A stretch of DNA of 64,000 bases from assembly GCA_016865015.1 (NCBI GenBank), contig CP018226.1:961001-1025000 (forward strand), given 5' to 3'. Source of the DNA: Rhizobiales bacterium IMCC20636. Lineage in GTDB: Bacteria > Pseudomonadota > Alphaproteobacteria > Rhizobiales > GCA-2746425. Positions 45,357 through 56,801 of the stretch are shown one piece after another (the stretch's first letter is position 1; the number at the start of each line of letters is the position of its first letter). The translations under genes were made by a program, and so were the position numbers. A model generated the notes under the pieces. That model did no database searches and was not told the DNA's origin. It saw only the letters and a program-made list of their open reading frames with translations.

Positions 45357-47003
45357 TCAGTCCTGATGTCGCAGCTTGTGGAGCTGCTTCAAAAGGCCCT
45401 GTGTGGAGCCATCAATGGGATTGGTGCTGTCTTCACCCTGGACCAGCGGTAACAGGGCATTGGCGAGTACCTTGCCCAGTTCGACACCCCATTGATCGAA
45501 TGAGTTGATGTTCCAGATGACACCCTCGACGAAGACGCGGTGTTCGTAGAGCGCGATCAGCTTGCCCAGCATGTTCGGTGTCAGCTTGCTGTAGACCAGC
45601 GTGACTGAAGGGCGGTTGCCCGGAAACACCTTGTGTGGTGCGAGCGCTGCAATTTCGGTGTCCGGCATGCCCGTCTTGCGCAATTCGGCTTCGACCTCTT
45701 CTCGGCTCTTGCCGAGCATCAGTGCCTGTCCCTGAGCCAGACAATTTGATAGCAGAAGATCGTGATGAACACCCAGTGTTCCGGCTTCTTCATGGGCATT
45801 GGCGGCCACGAGGAATTCGCAGGGGACGATGGTCGTGCCCTGGTGGATCAGTTGATAGAATGCGTGCTGACCATTGGTGCCAGGCTCTCCCCAGACAATC
45901 GGTCCGGTGTCGCCAATGGTGTGTTCCCCATCAAGCGTTGTCTGTTTGCCATTGGATTCCATATCCAGTTGTTGGAGATAGGCCGGGAAACGTGACAGGC
46001 GCTGATCGTAAGGCAACACAGCGCGGCTTGGAAAACCGCAGATCGAGCGATGCCAGATGCCTGTCAAAGCCAGCAGAACCGGAAGGTTTTCCTGAAGTGG
46101 TGCCGTGGTGAAATGTTGATCCATGGCATGGCCACCGGCCAGAAACTCGTCAAAATTGTCAGGGCCAATGGCGATCATGATGGGCAGGCCAATGGCAGAC
46201 CACAGGGAATAGCGTCCGCCGACCCAATCCCAGAATCCGAACACTCGCTCTTCGGGAATGCCGAACTGTCCGACACGCTCCAGATTGGTCGAGATTGCCG
46301 CGAAATGATGCGCCACGGCTGTGTCGTCCAGATTGGCAGAAAGCCAGGCCCGTGCGGACCGGGCATTGGTCATGGTTTCGACGGTGGTGAAGGTTTTGGA
46401 CGCAATGATGAAAAGCGTTGTTTCCGGATCCAAATCCTCCAGTGTGTCAGCCATGTGTGCGCCATCGACATTGGAGACGTAATGCAGCTTTGGCCCGTCG
46501 TGATAGGGTTTCAGAGCCAGGGTCGCCATTGCAGGCCCTAGATCGGAGCCGCCAATGCCGATATTCACCACATCGGTGAAATGCTTGCCTGTTGCTCCGC
46601 TGATGGTGCCGTTGCGAACGCCATCGGAAAATACACGCATAGTCGCCAGGACACCATGAACGGCTCCAACCACATCGTCGCCATCGACTTCAATATCCGC
46701 ATCCAGCGGCGCGCGAAGTGCGGTGTGCAACACGGCGCGGTCTTCCGTGGTGTTGATCCTCTCTCCGGACAACATCGCGTCACGGCGCTCCGTCAGATCG
46801 CAATCGGATGCCAGATCAAGCAGCATGTCCTTGGCTTTTTGCGATATATGGGTCTTTGAATAATCCAGCAGGATTCCGGCGGCTTCGGCAGAAAAATTTG
46901 CGAACCGGTTCGGATCATACTCAAACAGCGATTTGATCTGAATATCCGCCTCGGAGGCGCGCAGGGCCTGTAGCGGCTTAAAACGGTTCTTGTCTAACAT
47001 CAT
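45357..47003 (-). CDS. pgi: Glucose-6-phosphate isomerase
   Basis: Interconverts glucose-6-phosphate and fructose-6-phosphate. The 548-residue enzyme shows [17 protein letters not shown], the signature [19 protein letters not shown]-equivalent [18 protein letters not shown] and the late catalytic Lys region GVELGKVLA. It overlaps the edd stop by 4 nt and is last in the Entner-Doudoroff operon, feeding fructose-6-phosphate back to the pathway in gluconeogenic or cyclic flux. Confidence 0.97.
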   Translation of the reverse strand: MMLDKNRFKPLQALRASEADIQIKSLFEYDPNRFANFSAEAAGILLDYSKTHISQKAKDMLLDLASDCDLTERRDAMLSGERINTTEDRAVLHTALRAPLDADIEVDGDDVVGAVHGVLATMRVFSDGVRNGTISGATGKHFTDVVNIGIGGSDLGPAMATLALKPYHDGPKLHYVSNVDGAHMADTLEDLDPETTLFIIASKTFTTVETMTNARSARAWLSANLDDTAVAHHFAAISTNLERVGQFGIPEERVFGFWDWVGGRYSLWSAIGLPIMIAIGPDNFDEFLAGGHAMDQHFTTAPLQENLPVLLALTGIWHRSICGFPSRAVLPYDQRLSRFPAYLQQLDMESNGKQTTLDGEHTIGDTGPIVWGEPGTNGQHAFYQLIHQGTTIVPCEFLVAANAHEEAGTLGVHHDLLLSNCLAQGQALMLGKSREEVEAELRKTGMPDTEIAALAPHKVFPGNRPSVTLVYSKLTPNMLGKLIALYEHRVFVEGVIWNINSFDQWGVELGKVLANALLPLVQGEDSTNPIDGSTQGLLKQLHKLRHQD

Positions 47004-48829
47004 TCTGCTCCATAGAGGGATGAGGCGCCGGTATCCGCCGTGCCGGCTACGGCGCGGAAGGTCGCAAACATTTCGCGTCCCATACCGAAATCATTGGCCG
47101 TCAGGTCTGCTACAGCAAGATCGCGTTTGGCCAGCTCGTCTGCATCGACCAGCAATTCCATGGTTCCAGCTTCCGCGTCCAGACGCATCATATCGCCATC
47201 ACGGATTTTTCCGATGACACCACCACAGGCGGCTTCCGGCGTGACATGGATTGCTGCGGGCACCTTGCCGGACGCGCCAGACATGCGTCCGTCAGTCACG
47301 AGCGCAACTTTCAGGCCACGTTCCTGAAGCACGCCGAGGGTTGGCGTCAGCTTGTGCAGTTCCGGCATGCCGTTCGCGCGTGGGCCCTGAAAGCGCACAA
47401 CTGCAATAAAGTCACGGTTGAGTTTGCCTTCCTTGAAAGCTTCCAGAACGTCATTTTGATCATGGAATATGATCGCAGGCGCTTCGACCAGACGATGTTC
47501 CGCCTTGACGGCGGAGATCTTAATGACACTGCGGCCCAGATTGCCGGTCAGCATTTTCAGGCCGCCATCACTCTGGAAGGGAGTGCCGACAGGACGCAGA
47601 ACATTTTCATCATGGCTTTTGTCATCCACAGGCACCCAGGTCACACCGCCGGTGTCGGTCAGTTTGGGTTCGGTGCGATAGCCATTCATGCCAGTGCCCC
47701 AGATGGTGCGCACATCTTCATGCAACAGACCACCATCCAGCAGCTGGCTGATCAGATAGCCCATGCCACCGGCAGCATGGAAATGGTTCACATCGGCAAG
47801 GCCATTGGGGTAAATGCGGGACAGAAGCGGGACCGTATCTGACAGATCAGAAATATCGTCCCAGGTCAGTTTGATGCCAGCGGCAGCGGCCATGGCAACC
47901 AGATGCAGGGTATGGTTGGTCGAGCCACCGGTTGCATGCAGGCCGACAACGCCGTTGATGATGGCACGTTCATCAATGACTTCGCCAACCGGCGTGTAAT
48001 CATTGCCAAGCGCTGTGATGGCAAGTGCACGTTCGGTGGCCGCTTTGGTCAGCGCGTCACGCAGGGGCGTGTTGGGATTTACAAAGCTTGCACCGGGAAG
48101 ATGCAGGCCCATGATTTCCATCAGCATCTGGTTTGAATTGGCTGTGCCATAGAAAGTGCAGGTGCCAGGTCCGTGGTAGGATTTCGATTCAGCGTCCAGC
48201 AATTCAGCGCGGCCAACCTTGCCTTCAGCAAAGAGTTGCCGAATTCGGGATTTTTCACCATTGGGCAAACCGGTCGGCATCGGCCCTGCTGGTATGAAAA
48301 CTGCGGGCAAATGGCCAAATGTCAGGGAAGCGATCACCAGGCCGGGGATAATCTTGTCGCAAACGCCGAGAAATACGGCTGCATCAAACATGTTGTGGGA
48401 CAGGCCCACTCCGGCAGCCATGGCAATGACATCGCGCGAAAACAGCGACAATTCCATGCCGGGCTGACCCTGTGTCACCCCATCGCACATGGCAGGAACG
48501 CCACCGGCCACCTGTGCCACACCACCCGCTTCATGGGCAGCCTGTTTGATCAGGTTTGGAAATGTTTCAAAGGGCTGATGCGCGGACAACATATCATTGT
48601 AGGATGTGATGATGCCGATATTGGCCAACCGATCGCCGGCCAGTGCTTCCTTGTCATGGGGGCTGCAGGCAGCAAATCCGTGGGCCAGATTGCCACAGGA
48701 CAATTGTGTGCGGAGTGGTCCGGCCTGACCAGCTTTCCTGATACGCTCAAGATAGGCAGACCGTGTCGCCTGACTTCTTTCAATCAGGCGTTCTGTCACC
48801 TCGGCAATGCGCGGTTGAACGTCGGTCAT
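47000..48829 (-). CDS. edd: Phosphogluconate dehydratase
   Basis: Iron-sulfur dehydratase of the Entner-Doudoroff pathway, 6-phosphogluconate to KDPG. The 609-residue protein has the [4Fe-4S] Cys residues and motifs of the IlvD/Edd family: [50 protein letters not shown] and [25 protein letters not shown] aldolase (eda) is not in this window. The gene lies 27 bp after pgl. Confidence 0.97.
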   Translation of the reverse strand: MTDVQPRIAEVTERLIERSQATRSAYLERIRKAGQAGPLRTQLSCGNLAHGFAACSPHDKEALAGDRLANIGIITSYNDMLSAHQPFETFPNLIKQAAHEAGGVAQVAGGVPAMCDGVTQGQPGMELSLFSRDVIAMAAGVGLSHNMFDAAVFLGVCDKIIPGLVIASLTFGHLPAVFIPAGPMPTGLPNGEKSRIRQLFAEGKVGRAELLDAESKSYHGPGTCTFYGTANSNQMLMEIMGLHLPGASFVNPNTPLRDALTKAATERALAITALGNDYTPVGEVIDERAIINGVVGLHATGGSTNHTLHLVAMAAAAGIKLTWDDISDLSDTVPLLSRIYPNGLADVNHFHAAGGMGYLISQLLDGGLLHEDVRTIWGTGMNGYRTEPKLTDTGGVTWVPVDDKSHDENVLRPVGTPFQSDGGLKMLTGNLGRSVIKISAVKAEHRLVEAPAIIFHDQNDVLEAFKEGKLNRDFIAVVRFQGPRANGMPELHKLTPTLGVLQERGLKVALVTDGRMSGASGKVPAAIHVTPEAACGGVIGKIRDGDMMRLDAEAGTMELLVDADELAKRDLAVADLTANDFGMGREMFATFRAVAGTADTGASSLYGAE

Positions 48830-48856
48830 GTGTTTGTCTCCAAAACAAGTGGTGCT

Positions 48857-49567
48857 CTATGGGCACCAGAAAATGGTCAATTCTTTTTCACTCTGGCGCA
48901 GGACCGCCCGGACTGGCATGTCTTCGACTGGACCCTGTGTCAGGGCAACCGCCAGAACCTGTTGCTTTTCTTCACCCTCAATGTGGAGTGCCAGAAAATC
49001 GGATTCAAGCAGGGCAGACAGGGTGAAGGTAATGCGCGGCTCGCCTGCACCTGGTGCATGCATCTCTATAAAAGTATTTTCATTGCCCGGATCAAGCGCT
49101 TCAGCCAGCTTATCTCCGTTCGGGAAAAAGGAGGCTGTGTGCCCATCACTACCCATGCCAAGAATGGCAGCCGTCATTGGCACATTCAGCGCTGCAAATT
49201 TCTCTTCAAGCGTTTTCAGCCCGGCCATTGGTGTTTCATCACCGGTATACAGCGGAAAGAATTTCGCCGAAGCGGCTTTGCCCGTCAGCAAATTGGCCTT
49301 CACCAGCGCTGCATTGGAGCGGTCACTGGTTTCATCCACCCAGCGCTCGTCGACAAGTGTGACTGTAACCCCGGCCCAATCGATGTCTTTTGCGCTGAGC
49401 TTTTGAAAGAACAGTTTTGGTGTGGACCCGCCGGACACGGCCAGCAACGCCTTGCCATTTGCCTGCAGGGCCTTGTCGAGAACAGCAGCAATTTGAGTGG
49501 CCATTTCTTCGGCCAGTGTCTCTTTGTCAGTTGCCGTCTTTGGGGTTTTCATATCGCTATCAGTCAT
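48857..49567 (-). CDS. pgl: 6-Phosphogluconolactonase
   Basis: A ~236-residue enzyme that hydrolyses 6-phosphogluconolactone from Zwf. Motifs: VSGGSTPKLFFQKL, VDERWVDETSDRSNAALVKANLL and ILGMGSDGHTASFFPNG. The start lies within the last codons of zwf. I use ATG 49567; 49570, 49573 and 49588 are in frame. Confidence 0.95.
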   Translation of the reverse strand: MTDSDMKTPKTATDKETLAEEMATQIAAVLDKALQANGKALLAVSGGSTPKLFFQKLSAKDIDWAGVTVTLVDERWVDETSDRSNAALVKANLLTGKAASAKFFPLYTGDETPMAGLKTLEEKFAALNVPMTAAILGMGSDGHTASFFPNGDKLAEALDPGNENTFIEMHAPGAGEPRITFTLSALLESDFLALHIEGEEKQQVLAVALTQGPVEDMPVRAVLRQSEKELTIFWCP

Positions 49568-51035
49568 CATCATGCCATGTGCGGCCATCGCGTTCGATCA
49601 AGGCGACCGAAGCTGCAGGTCCCCAGGTACCAGCGGTGTATTTCTTGGGTGTGTCGGTTGAATTATCCCAGGCTTGCAGGATGGGATCGACCCATTCCCA
49701 GGCAGCCTCGACTTCGTCGCGGCGCATGAACAGGGTGGCATTGCCACGAATGACATCCATGATCAGACGTTCATAGGCGTCCGGGCTGCGCACTTCGAAG
49801 GCCTCGGCAAAGCTCATATCCAGAGGGACGTGACGCAGGCGCATGCCGCCGGGACCTGGATCCTTGATCATCAGCCAGAGCTTGACGCCTTCATCCGGCT
49901 GCAGGCGAATGACCAGACGGTTTTCCGCGACATTGCCCGCTTCCTTGCCAAAAATGGAATGGGGAACAGGGCGGAAGGAAATGACGATTTCAGAGGAACG
50001 CTGTGGCATGCGTTTTCCGGTGCGCAGATAAAACGGCACACCCGCCCAGCGCCAATTTTCAACTGTCGCCTTGATGGCTACAAAGGTAGCTGTCTTGCTG
50101 GTGTCGTCTCCCAGTTCTTCAAGATAGCCCGGGACAGCACCTTCTGGTCCAGCTCCGCTGGTATATTGGCCGCGTACGGTCAGTTTTTCGGATGTTTCAT
50201 CGGTGATTGGTTGGAGCGAGCGCAGAACCTTGAGCTTTTCATCGCGCACGGCATCCGCATTCATCGACATTGGCGGCTCCATGGCCACCAGACACAACAG
50301 TTGCAGAATATGGTTTTGAACCATATCGCGCATTGCACCGGATGTATCGTAATAGGGCCCTCGGGTTCCCACACCAATCGATTCCGCAACTGTAATCTGG
50401 ATGTGATCCACATGGGCTGCATTCCAGATGGGCTCGAACAGGGCATTGGCAAAGCGCAAGGCCATCAGGTTCTGGACAGTTTCCTTGCCAAGATAATGAT
50501 CGATCCGATAAATCTGATCTTCCCGGAAGACGCTGCCAATTGAATCGTTGAGTGCCTTGGCGGAGGCGAGATCCTTGCCGATCGGCTTTTCAATCACGAC
50601 ACGGGTTTTATCCGTGATCAGGCCGGTACTGCCAATATATTCGCAAATCTGGCCGAACAGACCCGGCGCAACCGCCAGATAGAATGCACGGACCCGGTCG
50701 GGAAACGGATCAAGCGTGGCCTTCAATTCCTGCCAGCCAGCATCGTCTGTCACATCAACAGCCACATAAGACAGTCGTTTCAGAAACGCCTTCACCGTTT
50801 CGGGATCGCGCTCCTTCTCGGGCAGAAATTCTTCCAAAGCCTCATTTGCCTTGGCCAGATATTCGTCCTGCGTGAGCGGGCGGCGTGACACTGCAATAAT
50901 GCGGCTGTCGCCAACGATCTGGCCGTCCTGATGTCTGTGATAAAGAGCCGGAATGATCTTGCGCTGGGCAAGGTCACCGGTTCCGCCAAAAACTATCAGA
51001 TCGAATTCATCCACCGGAATAATTTGGCTGCTCAT
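49560..51035 (-). CDS. zwf: Glucose-6-phosphate 1-dehydrogenase
   Basis: First enzyme of the Entner-Doudoroff and pentose-phosphate routes, ~491 residues. The nucleotide loop VFGGTGDLAQRKIIPALY and the substrate signature RIDHYLGKETVQN are intact, with EKPIGKDL between. Start ATG 51035 (MSSQIIPVDEFDLIVFG) is preferred to a frame five codons longer. It heads the zwf-pgl-edd-pgi operon. Confidence 0.97.
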   Translation of the reverse strand: MSSQIIPVDEFDLIVFGGTGDLAQRKIIPALYHRHQDGQIVGDSRIIAVSRRPLTQDEYLAKANEALEEFLPEKERDPETVKAFLKRLSYVAVDVTDDAGWQELKATLDPFPDRVRAFYLAVAPGLFGQICEYIGSTGLITDKTRVVIEKPIGKDLASAKALNDSIGSVFREDQIYRIDHYLGKETVQNLMALRFANALFEPIWNAAHVDHIQITVAESIGVGTRGPYYDTSGAMRDMVQNHILQLLCLVAMEPPMSMNADAVRDEKLKVLRSLQPITDETSEKLTVRGQYTSGAGPEGAVPGYLEELGDDTSKTATFVAIKATVENWRWAGVPFYLRTGKRMPQRSSEIVISFRPVPHSIFGKEAGNVAENRLVIRLQPDEGVKLWLMIKDPGPGGMRLRHVPLDMSFAEAFEVRSPDAYERLIMDVIRGNATLFMRRDEVEAAWEWVDPILQAWDNSTDTPKKYTAGTWGPAASVALIERDGRTWHDDD

Positions 51036-51240
51036 AAGGCCCCATTTCAAATAGTGTTCGTAAAAGATGATTTTGGAAGTGACTTACACGCAAAACGTGC
51101 TTTGGGGCAACTTTTGCGCCGTTAAACAGGATTTATTCTGTGGTCTTTTTTGCCATGATCCTGTCATTTTGGCATCGTTAGATTATGCGGTAAGGTCGTT
51201 TCGGGTGCTAGCGCTTCACGGGGTGCATTAGGGAGATATA

Positions 51241-54200
51241 ATGAGACTTTTAGTTCCACTTTCCACAAGAAGTGCATCACGGATTGCATTCGCGTTCGCG
51301 GTTTCACTGTCGGCGGTCTTTTTCACGGCCACAGCTGAGGCGCAGCAAACCCAACGTATTGTTCAAACCACTGAAAATGCGGATTATTTCGGATTTGATT
51401 ACCGAACAGTTAAGGATGTCAGCGAAAAGCAGTGTGCTCAGGCCTGTGTGACAGATCAACAATGCAAGGCCTTCACCTACAATCAGGCTGCTGGTTGGTG
51501 TTTTCTCAAGGAGCGCTCGGGAGAGTTGCAAAGTGCTGAAGGAGCGATTGCCGGACGCATTCTGGAGCGCGCTGTTCGGGCACGGGATTCGTTCAACAGT
51601 CTTGCGGAATTGGGTTTTGTCGCGAAAGATCTGGTGCGCACTTCTGAAGCGCTGCGGGCTTCGTTTGCTGCCAATGGAACACCCGGCGATGTCGATAATG
51701 TTGAGGGGCGCTATTCTGCTGCCGCTCTCATCAATGATTTTCCTGCCATGCGCCAGCTGGCGACAACATGGGTGACGGAAGAGCCGCTGAACCTGTCGGC
51801 CTGGCGGGCTTTTACGAACACATATTGGCGCAGTCGATCCAATAAATGGCAGGAGAAGCGCGACTATCGCAGTTTTGCCATCAGCGGTGCGCTGGAGACC
51901 TATCGCCTTGCGCAAGGTGATACGGAAAAAGCGTCGGCGCTGGATTTGCTGGCCCGCACACTTGCACTTTCTGATCGTTTCCGACCTGCACTTGAGGCCT
52001 ATAAAATGAGTCTGGCTCTTGCGGAAAACCCCGGCGTACGCACGGCTTATGAGGAGATGGATGCCAATCACGGCTTCCGCATGCTGGACTATTCAGTGGA
52101 TAGTGATGCGGTTAATCCAAGTGCCTGTGTGCAATTTTCAGAGCGGCTGGATGCGGTCGATACGGAATACACTGACTATCTGCGCCTGAATGGCGCAGAG
52201 CCTGCCGATGTACGGGTTTCCGACAAGGAAATCTGTGTGGGCGACCTGACCCATGGCGAGCGCTATCGGCTCGATCTGCGTGCAGGCCTTCCTGCCGAGA
52301 TTGGCGAGCGGATTGATAGCGTCGTTTCGCTGGATATCTATGTGCGTGATCGCTCTCCAAATGTGCGCTTTACCGGGTCGGCCTATGTGCTGTCGCGCAG
52401 TCATGCCAAAGGTATTCCGCTTGTTACCGTCAACCTCGATGCTGTGAATATCAGCCTGCACCGGGTGGGTGACGCAGCGGTTGCGGAATTGCTGCGTGAT
52501 GGCCGCTTCAACCGACCTTTGACCAATGATTCCCTGAGTGGACTGGATGCTGATCTGGCAACTGAAGTCTGGTCCGGTGTGCTGGAAACCGATGGCGAGC
52601 TCAACGCTGACACGACCACCTTGATGCCGGTCTTCCGTATTATCGGTGATCTGCAACCAGGTGCCTATGTGATGGTGGCTGATGGTCCGAATACCAATGA
52701 AAGCTATTGGCAACCCAAGGCCACGCAATGGTTTGTGGTCAGTGATCTTGGTCTGTCCAGCCTGTCGGCCGATGATGGTCTGCATGTCTTTGCACGCTCG
52801 CTTGATACATCGACACCCTTATCAGGCGTAGCGGTGAAACTGATTGCCCGCAGCAGTGAGGTTTTGGGTCGCGGTGAAACCGATGCCGATGGCTATGTCC
52901 GATTTGCGCCAGGCTTGTTGCGAGGCAAGGGTGCCTTGCAGGCGGCGACACTGGTGGCGGAAACCGATGCGCCGGATTATGCACTGATGGATCTGGAGCA
53001 AAGCGGGTTCGACCTGACCGACCGCGGCGTTGATGGACGCACTTCACCGGGAGCGGTGGATGCATTTTTATACACCGAGCGTGGGGTCTATCGGCCGGGT
53101 GCCGACGTATATGCCACGGCATTGCTGCGTGATGCCAGTGCGGAAGTGCTGCCAGGTTTGCCGATAACATTTGTGCTGAAGCGCCCGGATGGGGTTGAGC
53201 AAATGCGTCAAGTCTCAGCCAATGACAGCACCGGGGGCCATTCTGCGTCCTTCACACTGCCGATCAGTGCTGCGCGTGGCAGTTGGGATCTGCAGATTTA
53301 CACGGACCCGGATGCAGCCCCCGTGGCAACCAAACGGTTCCTGGTGGAAGATTTTCTGCCGGAGCGGATCGATTTTGACCTGACTCTCAATGACGCTGAG
53401 CTTCGGGCCGGTGAAGTTGCCACAATGAGTGTGGCAGCACGCTATCTGTTCGGTGCGCCTGCTGTGGGACTTCCGGTTGAAGGTGGCATCAGCATTGTTG
53501 CACGTCAGCCTGTGGACGGACCATATCGCGGTTTTGTGTTTGGCCTGTCGGACGAGAATTTTACACCGGTCAATGATCGATTTACGCCGGGTGTGAGGAC
53601 TGATGGCGATGGCCGTGTAGAGTTCGATATGGCTGTGCCGTCGGTTTCTGAAACGACATTGCCGCTGGCGGCTAAAATCTCGGTCACGATGAGTGATGGT
53701 GGTGGGCGTCCGGTTGAGCGTCAGATTGATGTGCCGCTGGCTGCAACCAGTCCATCCATTGGCATTCGTCCATTGTTTGACGGCTCGGCGCCCGAAGGGG
53801 GGGCTGCGGGTTTCCAACTCGTCGCTCTCGATGAAGAGGGCACCCGGATTGCTGCCAGCAATGCAAATTATGAGTTGAAGCGGATCAGCCGATCCTACCA
53901 GTGGTACCGCAAGTCCAATGGTCGATGGGGCTGGGAGCCGATCACAAAGACCGATCGGGTTGCCAGCGGTTCAGTGGATTTGATGCAGGACCAGTTTGCC
54001 CGGCTTGATCTGTCTGTGGATTGGGGATCCTACCGCCTTGAAGTGGTGGCAGGTGATGCGGTTGCCAGTTATGATTTCTATGCGGGCTGGTATGTTGAAA
54101 AATCAGCTTTCGATACGCCTGATGCACTTCAGGTTGGCGTTGATCGCACGCTCTATGCTGCTGGGGATATTGCAAAGGTGCGGTTGAACGCTGACCGTCC

Positions 54201-56787
54201 CGGCAAGTTGCAACTGCTGGTGGCCAATGAGGAATTGCTGGGGCGCTACCAGTTTGACGTGACGGTGGGCGAGCAGAGTTTCGATGTGCCAATTGGCGAT
54301 GATTGGGGTGCAGGCGCTTATGTGCTGGCGACGCTTTATCATCCCATGGATGCTGCCAACGGCCAATTGCCAAGTCGCTCCATCGGTGTGGAATGGCTCG
54401 GCATCAACCCTGAACCACGCACATTGTCCGTGGCTATGGACCTGCCCGAAAAAATCAAACCGCGCACCACACTGGTGGTGCCGGTGAAGGTGTCCGGTGT
54501 TGTGGATGGCAGTGCACATATTGTCATTTCGGCAGTCGATCTGGGCATATTGAACCTGACCCGCTATGCGCCGCCAGAACCTGATAAATGGTATTTTGCC
54601 AAACGCCAATTGGGGGCCACGCTGCGCGATTTATATGGTCGCCTGATCAATGGCCTGTCAGGCACGCAGGGTCGTCTTCGTGTCGGCGGGGATGCTGCAA
54701 CGGCTGGCCTGGCGATGGATGGTAATCCTCCCGCGGAAAAGCCCGTGTCGCTGTATTCCGGTATCGTTGATTTGGATGAAAATGGCGAGGCATCGGTCTC
54801 GTTTGATGTGCCGCAATTCAATGGCACGCTGAAACTGATGGCTGTGGCCTGGAGCGAGCGCAAGCTGGGCAGTGCAAATGCGGAGCTGATTGTGCGCGAT
54901 CCGGTGGTGATGACCACCACATTGCCGCGCTTTCTGGCACCGGGCGATCTCTCTCGTCTGCTGATCCAGTTCGATAATACGGATGGTCCGGCTGGTGATT
55001 ACGATCTGACATTGACGGCCTCAACCGGTCTGGACCTTGGCAAGACTGCCAGTCGTACGGTCACACTGGATGAAGGTGGGACAGCACGGGTTGTGGTGCC
55101 GTTGACCGCGACCGCTGTTGGCAATGCCGAGTTGCAACTCAGCCTCACGGCTCCGGATGATCAGGTGGTGTTGAAGGATCTGGTACTGCCATTGCGGGCC
55201 AATACACGTCCGATTCATGACGCGAACTCAGTGGTGCTGACACCTGAAAATGCAGATGGAAATTCACTGACCATCAGTTCTGCTGTTCTGGATGCCTATG
55301 TGCCGGGAACGGCGAGCCTTTCCATTGCACTTGGTGCCGGGGCAGGGCTCAATCCGGCCGCGCTTTACACTCAGTTGGAGAATTATGGGTATCGGTGCTC
55401 CGAGCAGACCACCAGTCGGGCGCTGCCATTGCTGTCACGGCCGATGCTGACTGCGACGGATCGCAAGACAATCGAAGATGCGATCACACGGCTGGTCAGC
55501 TTCCAGAACAGTGCTGGATCATTTGGTCTGTGGGGGTCTTCTGCCAGTCGCGATCTCTGGCTGGATTCCTATATCAGCGACTTTTTGACCAGAGCCCGCG
55601 AAGCCGGGTTCGATGTGCCGGAGGTGGCCTATGAGCAAGCCATCAACAATTTGAAAAACACATTGTCTTTCAACACAAATATTGATGCCGATGCTAATCC
55701 GATGGCCTATGCGCTTTACGTGCTGGCGCGCAATGGGGCCGCCACGCTTGGTGATCTGCGTTACTTTGTGGATGCCAAATTCGAGGCGTTTTCAACACCG
55801 ATAGCCAAAGCGCAATTGGCTGGTGGCTTGGCGCTCTACGGTGAGAAATCGCGTGCATCCAAAGGTTTTGAAGCAGCCAAAACGGCCTATATGGATCGTC
55901 GGACGATCAGACCTTCGCGGTCCGGTCCGCGAGATTACGGCACAAATATGCGTGACGGAGCGGCCATCTTGTCGCTGATTGCAGAAAGTGGTCTGGATCA
56001 GATCGAGACCACCGAGCTTGCGGAAGCTGTCACAGAAGATCGACAACGAGACCGCTATCTCAGTACCCAGGAAATGGCCTGGTTGCTGATGGCATCGGAG
56101 TCTCTGGCGAAAGCCAGTGACACTTTGAATGTGGATGTCAGCCACGCTGGTATGCAGCTGGAAAACGGTGTTTCCGGTGATGGCACTGGCGTTCTCTCCT
56201 TCCGCTTTGATGAAGAGGCGATGGCAGACGGCAATGTGGTGGTGCGCAACGCCATGCAGCGCAGCCTGCCGATACGGGTTGAAACCAGCGGTGTTCCAAA
56301 AGTTGCCTCGGGGTCCCGGGAAAACGGCTTCATTGTTACGCGTGAATTTTTCAATCGCGATGGCACACCAGCCGATCTGGCGGTTCTGGCGCAAAATGAT
56401 CGGCTGGTGGTGGTTTTGACCGTGCGCCAGATGGTCAGCCATACGGACAAGCTGTTACTGGTGGATCCGTTGCCAGCCGGTTTCGAGATCGACAATCCGA
56501 GCCTTTTGCAAAGTGCCAGCAGTGGGTTGAACTGGTTGCCAAATTCCACACGTCCCGAGCATGCAGCATTCCTGGATGACCGGTTTGTGGTAGGGTTTGA
56601 TGGCAAGACATTTGAGAAAATGCCGGTGACGGATGGGTCGAATGTCTGGACCTTCGCCTATCAGATTCGGGCAATTTCGCCCGGTGAGTTCAACCTGCCG
56701 CCGACCCATGTGGAAGACATGTACTGGCCGCAAATCCATGGCACCAACGCGGCAATGAAAATCAGTATTCTGGGGCCGCTGCAATAG
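51241..56787 (+). CDS. PAN-domain alpha-2-macroglobulin family protein
   Basis: An 1848-residue periplasmic protein. A Sec signal peptide (1-34, cleavage near AEA-QQ) leads into a PAN/Apple domain at ~40-103 with paired Cys (CAQACVTDQQCKAF, GWCFL). After a spacer come the A2M macroglobulin domains (GVYRPGADVYATALLRD near 610; VPQFNGTLKLMAVAWSE near 1190). An intact CSEQ thioester motif lies at 1386-1389, then a helical thioester domain. Bacterial A2Ms trap attacking proteases covalently. It precedes pbpC by 14 bp, a known pairing that links protease defence to cell-wall repair. It has no lipobox, unlike E. coli YfhM. Confidence 0.93.
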   Translation: MRLLVPLSTRSASRIAFAFAVSLSAVFFTATAEAQQTQRIVQTTENADYFGFDYRTVKDVSEKQCAQACVTDQQCKAFTYNQAAGWCFLKERSGELQSAEGAIAGRILERAVRARDSFNSLAELGFVAKDLVRTSEALRASFAANGTPGDVDNVEGRYSAAALINDFPAMRQLATTWVTEEPLNLSAWRAFTNTYWRSRSNKWQEKRDYRSFAISGALETYRLAQGDTEKASALDLLARTLALSDRFRPALEAYKMSLALAENPGVRTAYEEMDANHGFRMLDYSVDSDAVNPSACVQFSERLDAVDTEYTDYLRLNGAEPADVRVSDKEICVGDLTHGERYRLDLRAGLPAEIGERIDSVVSLDIYVRDRSPNVRFTGSAYVLSRSHAKGIPLVTVNLDAVNISLHRVGDAAVAELLRDGRFNRPLTNDSLSGLDADLATEVWSGVLETDGELNADTTTLMPVFRIIGDLQPGAYVMVADGPNTNESYWQPKATQWFVVSDLGLSSLSADDGLHVFARSLDTSTPLSGVAVKLIARSSEVLGRGETDADGYVRFAPGLLRGKGALQAATLVAETDAPDYALMDLEQSGFDLTDRGVDGRTSPGAVDAFLYTERGVYRPGADVYATALLRDASAEVLPGLPITFVLKRPDGVEQMRQVSANDSTGGHSASFTLPISAARGSWDLQIYTDPDAAPVATKRFLVEDFLPERIDFDLTLNDAELRAGEVATMSVAARYLFGAPAVGLPVEGGISIVARQPVDGPYRGFVFGLSDENFTPVNDRFTPGVRTDGDGRVEFDMAVPSVSETTLPLAAKISVTMSDGGGRPVERQIDVPLAATSPSIGIRPLFDGSAPEGGAAGFQLVALDEEGTRIAASNANYELKRISRSYQWYRKSNGRWGWEPITKTDRVASGSVDLMQDQFARLDLSVDWGSYRLEVVAGDAVASYDFYAGWYVEKSAFDTPDALQVGVDRTLYAAGDIAKVRLNADRPGKLQLLVANEELLGRYQFDVTVGEQSFDVPIGDDWGAGAYVLATLYHPMDAANGQLPSRSIGVEWLGINPEPRTLSVAMDLPEKIKPRTTLVVPVKVSGVVDGSAHIVISAVDLGILNLTRYAPPEPDKWYFAKRQLGATLRDLYGRLINGLSGTQGRLRVGGDAATAGLAMDGNPPAEKPVSLYSGIVDLDENGEASVSFDVPQFNGTLKLMAVAWSERKLGSANAELIVRDPVVMTTTLPRFLAPGDLSRLLIQFDNTDGPAGDYDLTLTASTGLDLGKTASRTVTLDEGGTARVVVPLTATAVGNAELQLSLTAPDDQVVLKDLVLPLRANTRPIHDANSVVLTPENADGNSLTISSAVLDAYVPGTASLSIALGAGAGLNPAALYTQLENYGYRCSEQTTSRALPLLSRPMLTATDRKTIEDAITRLVSFQNSAGSFGLWGSSASRDLWLDSYISDFLTRAREAGFDVPEVAYEQAINNLKNTLSFNTNIDADANPMAYALYVLARNGAATLGDLRYFVDAKFEAFSTPIAKAQLAGGLALYGEKSRASKGFEAAKTAYMDRRTIRPSRSGPRDYGTNMRDGAAILSLIAESGLDQIETTELAEAVTEDRQRDRYLSTQEMAWLLMASESLAKASDTLNVDVSHAGMQLENGVSGDGTGVLSFRFDEEAMADGNVVVRNAMQRSLPIRVETSGVPKVASGSRENGFIVTREFFNRDGTPADLAVLAQNDRLVVVLTVRQMVSHTDKLLLVDPLPAGFEIDNPSLLQSASSGLNWLPNSTRPEHAAFLDDRFVVGFDGKTFEKMPVTDGSNVWTFAYQIRAISPGEFNLPPTHVEDMYWPQIHGTNAAMKISILGPLQ

Positions 56788-56801
56788 GATAGCGAACCGC
56801 C

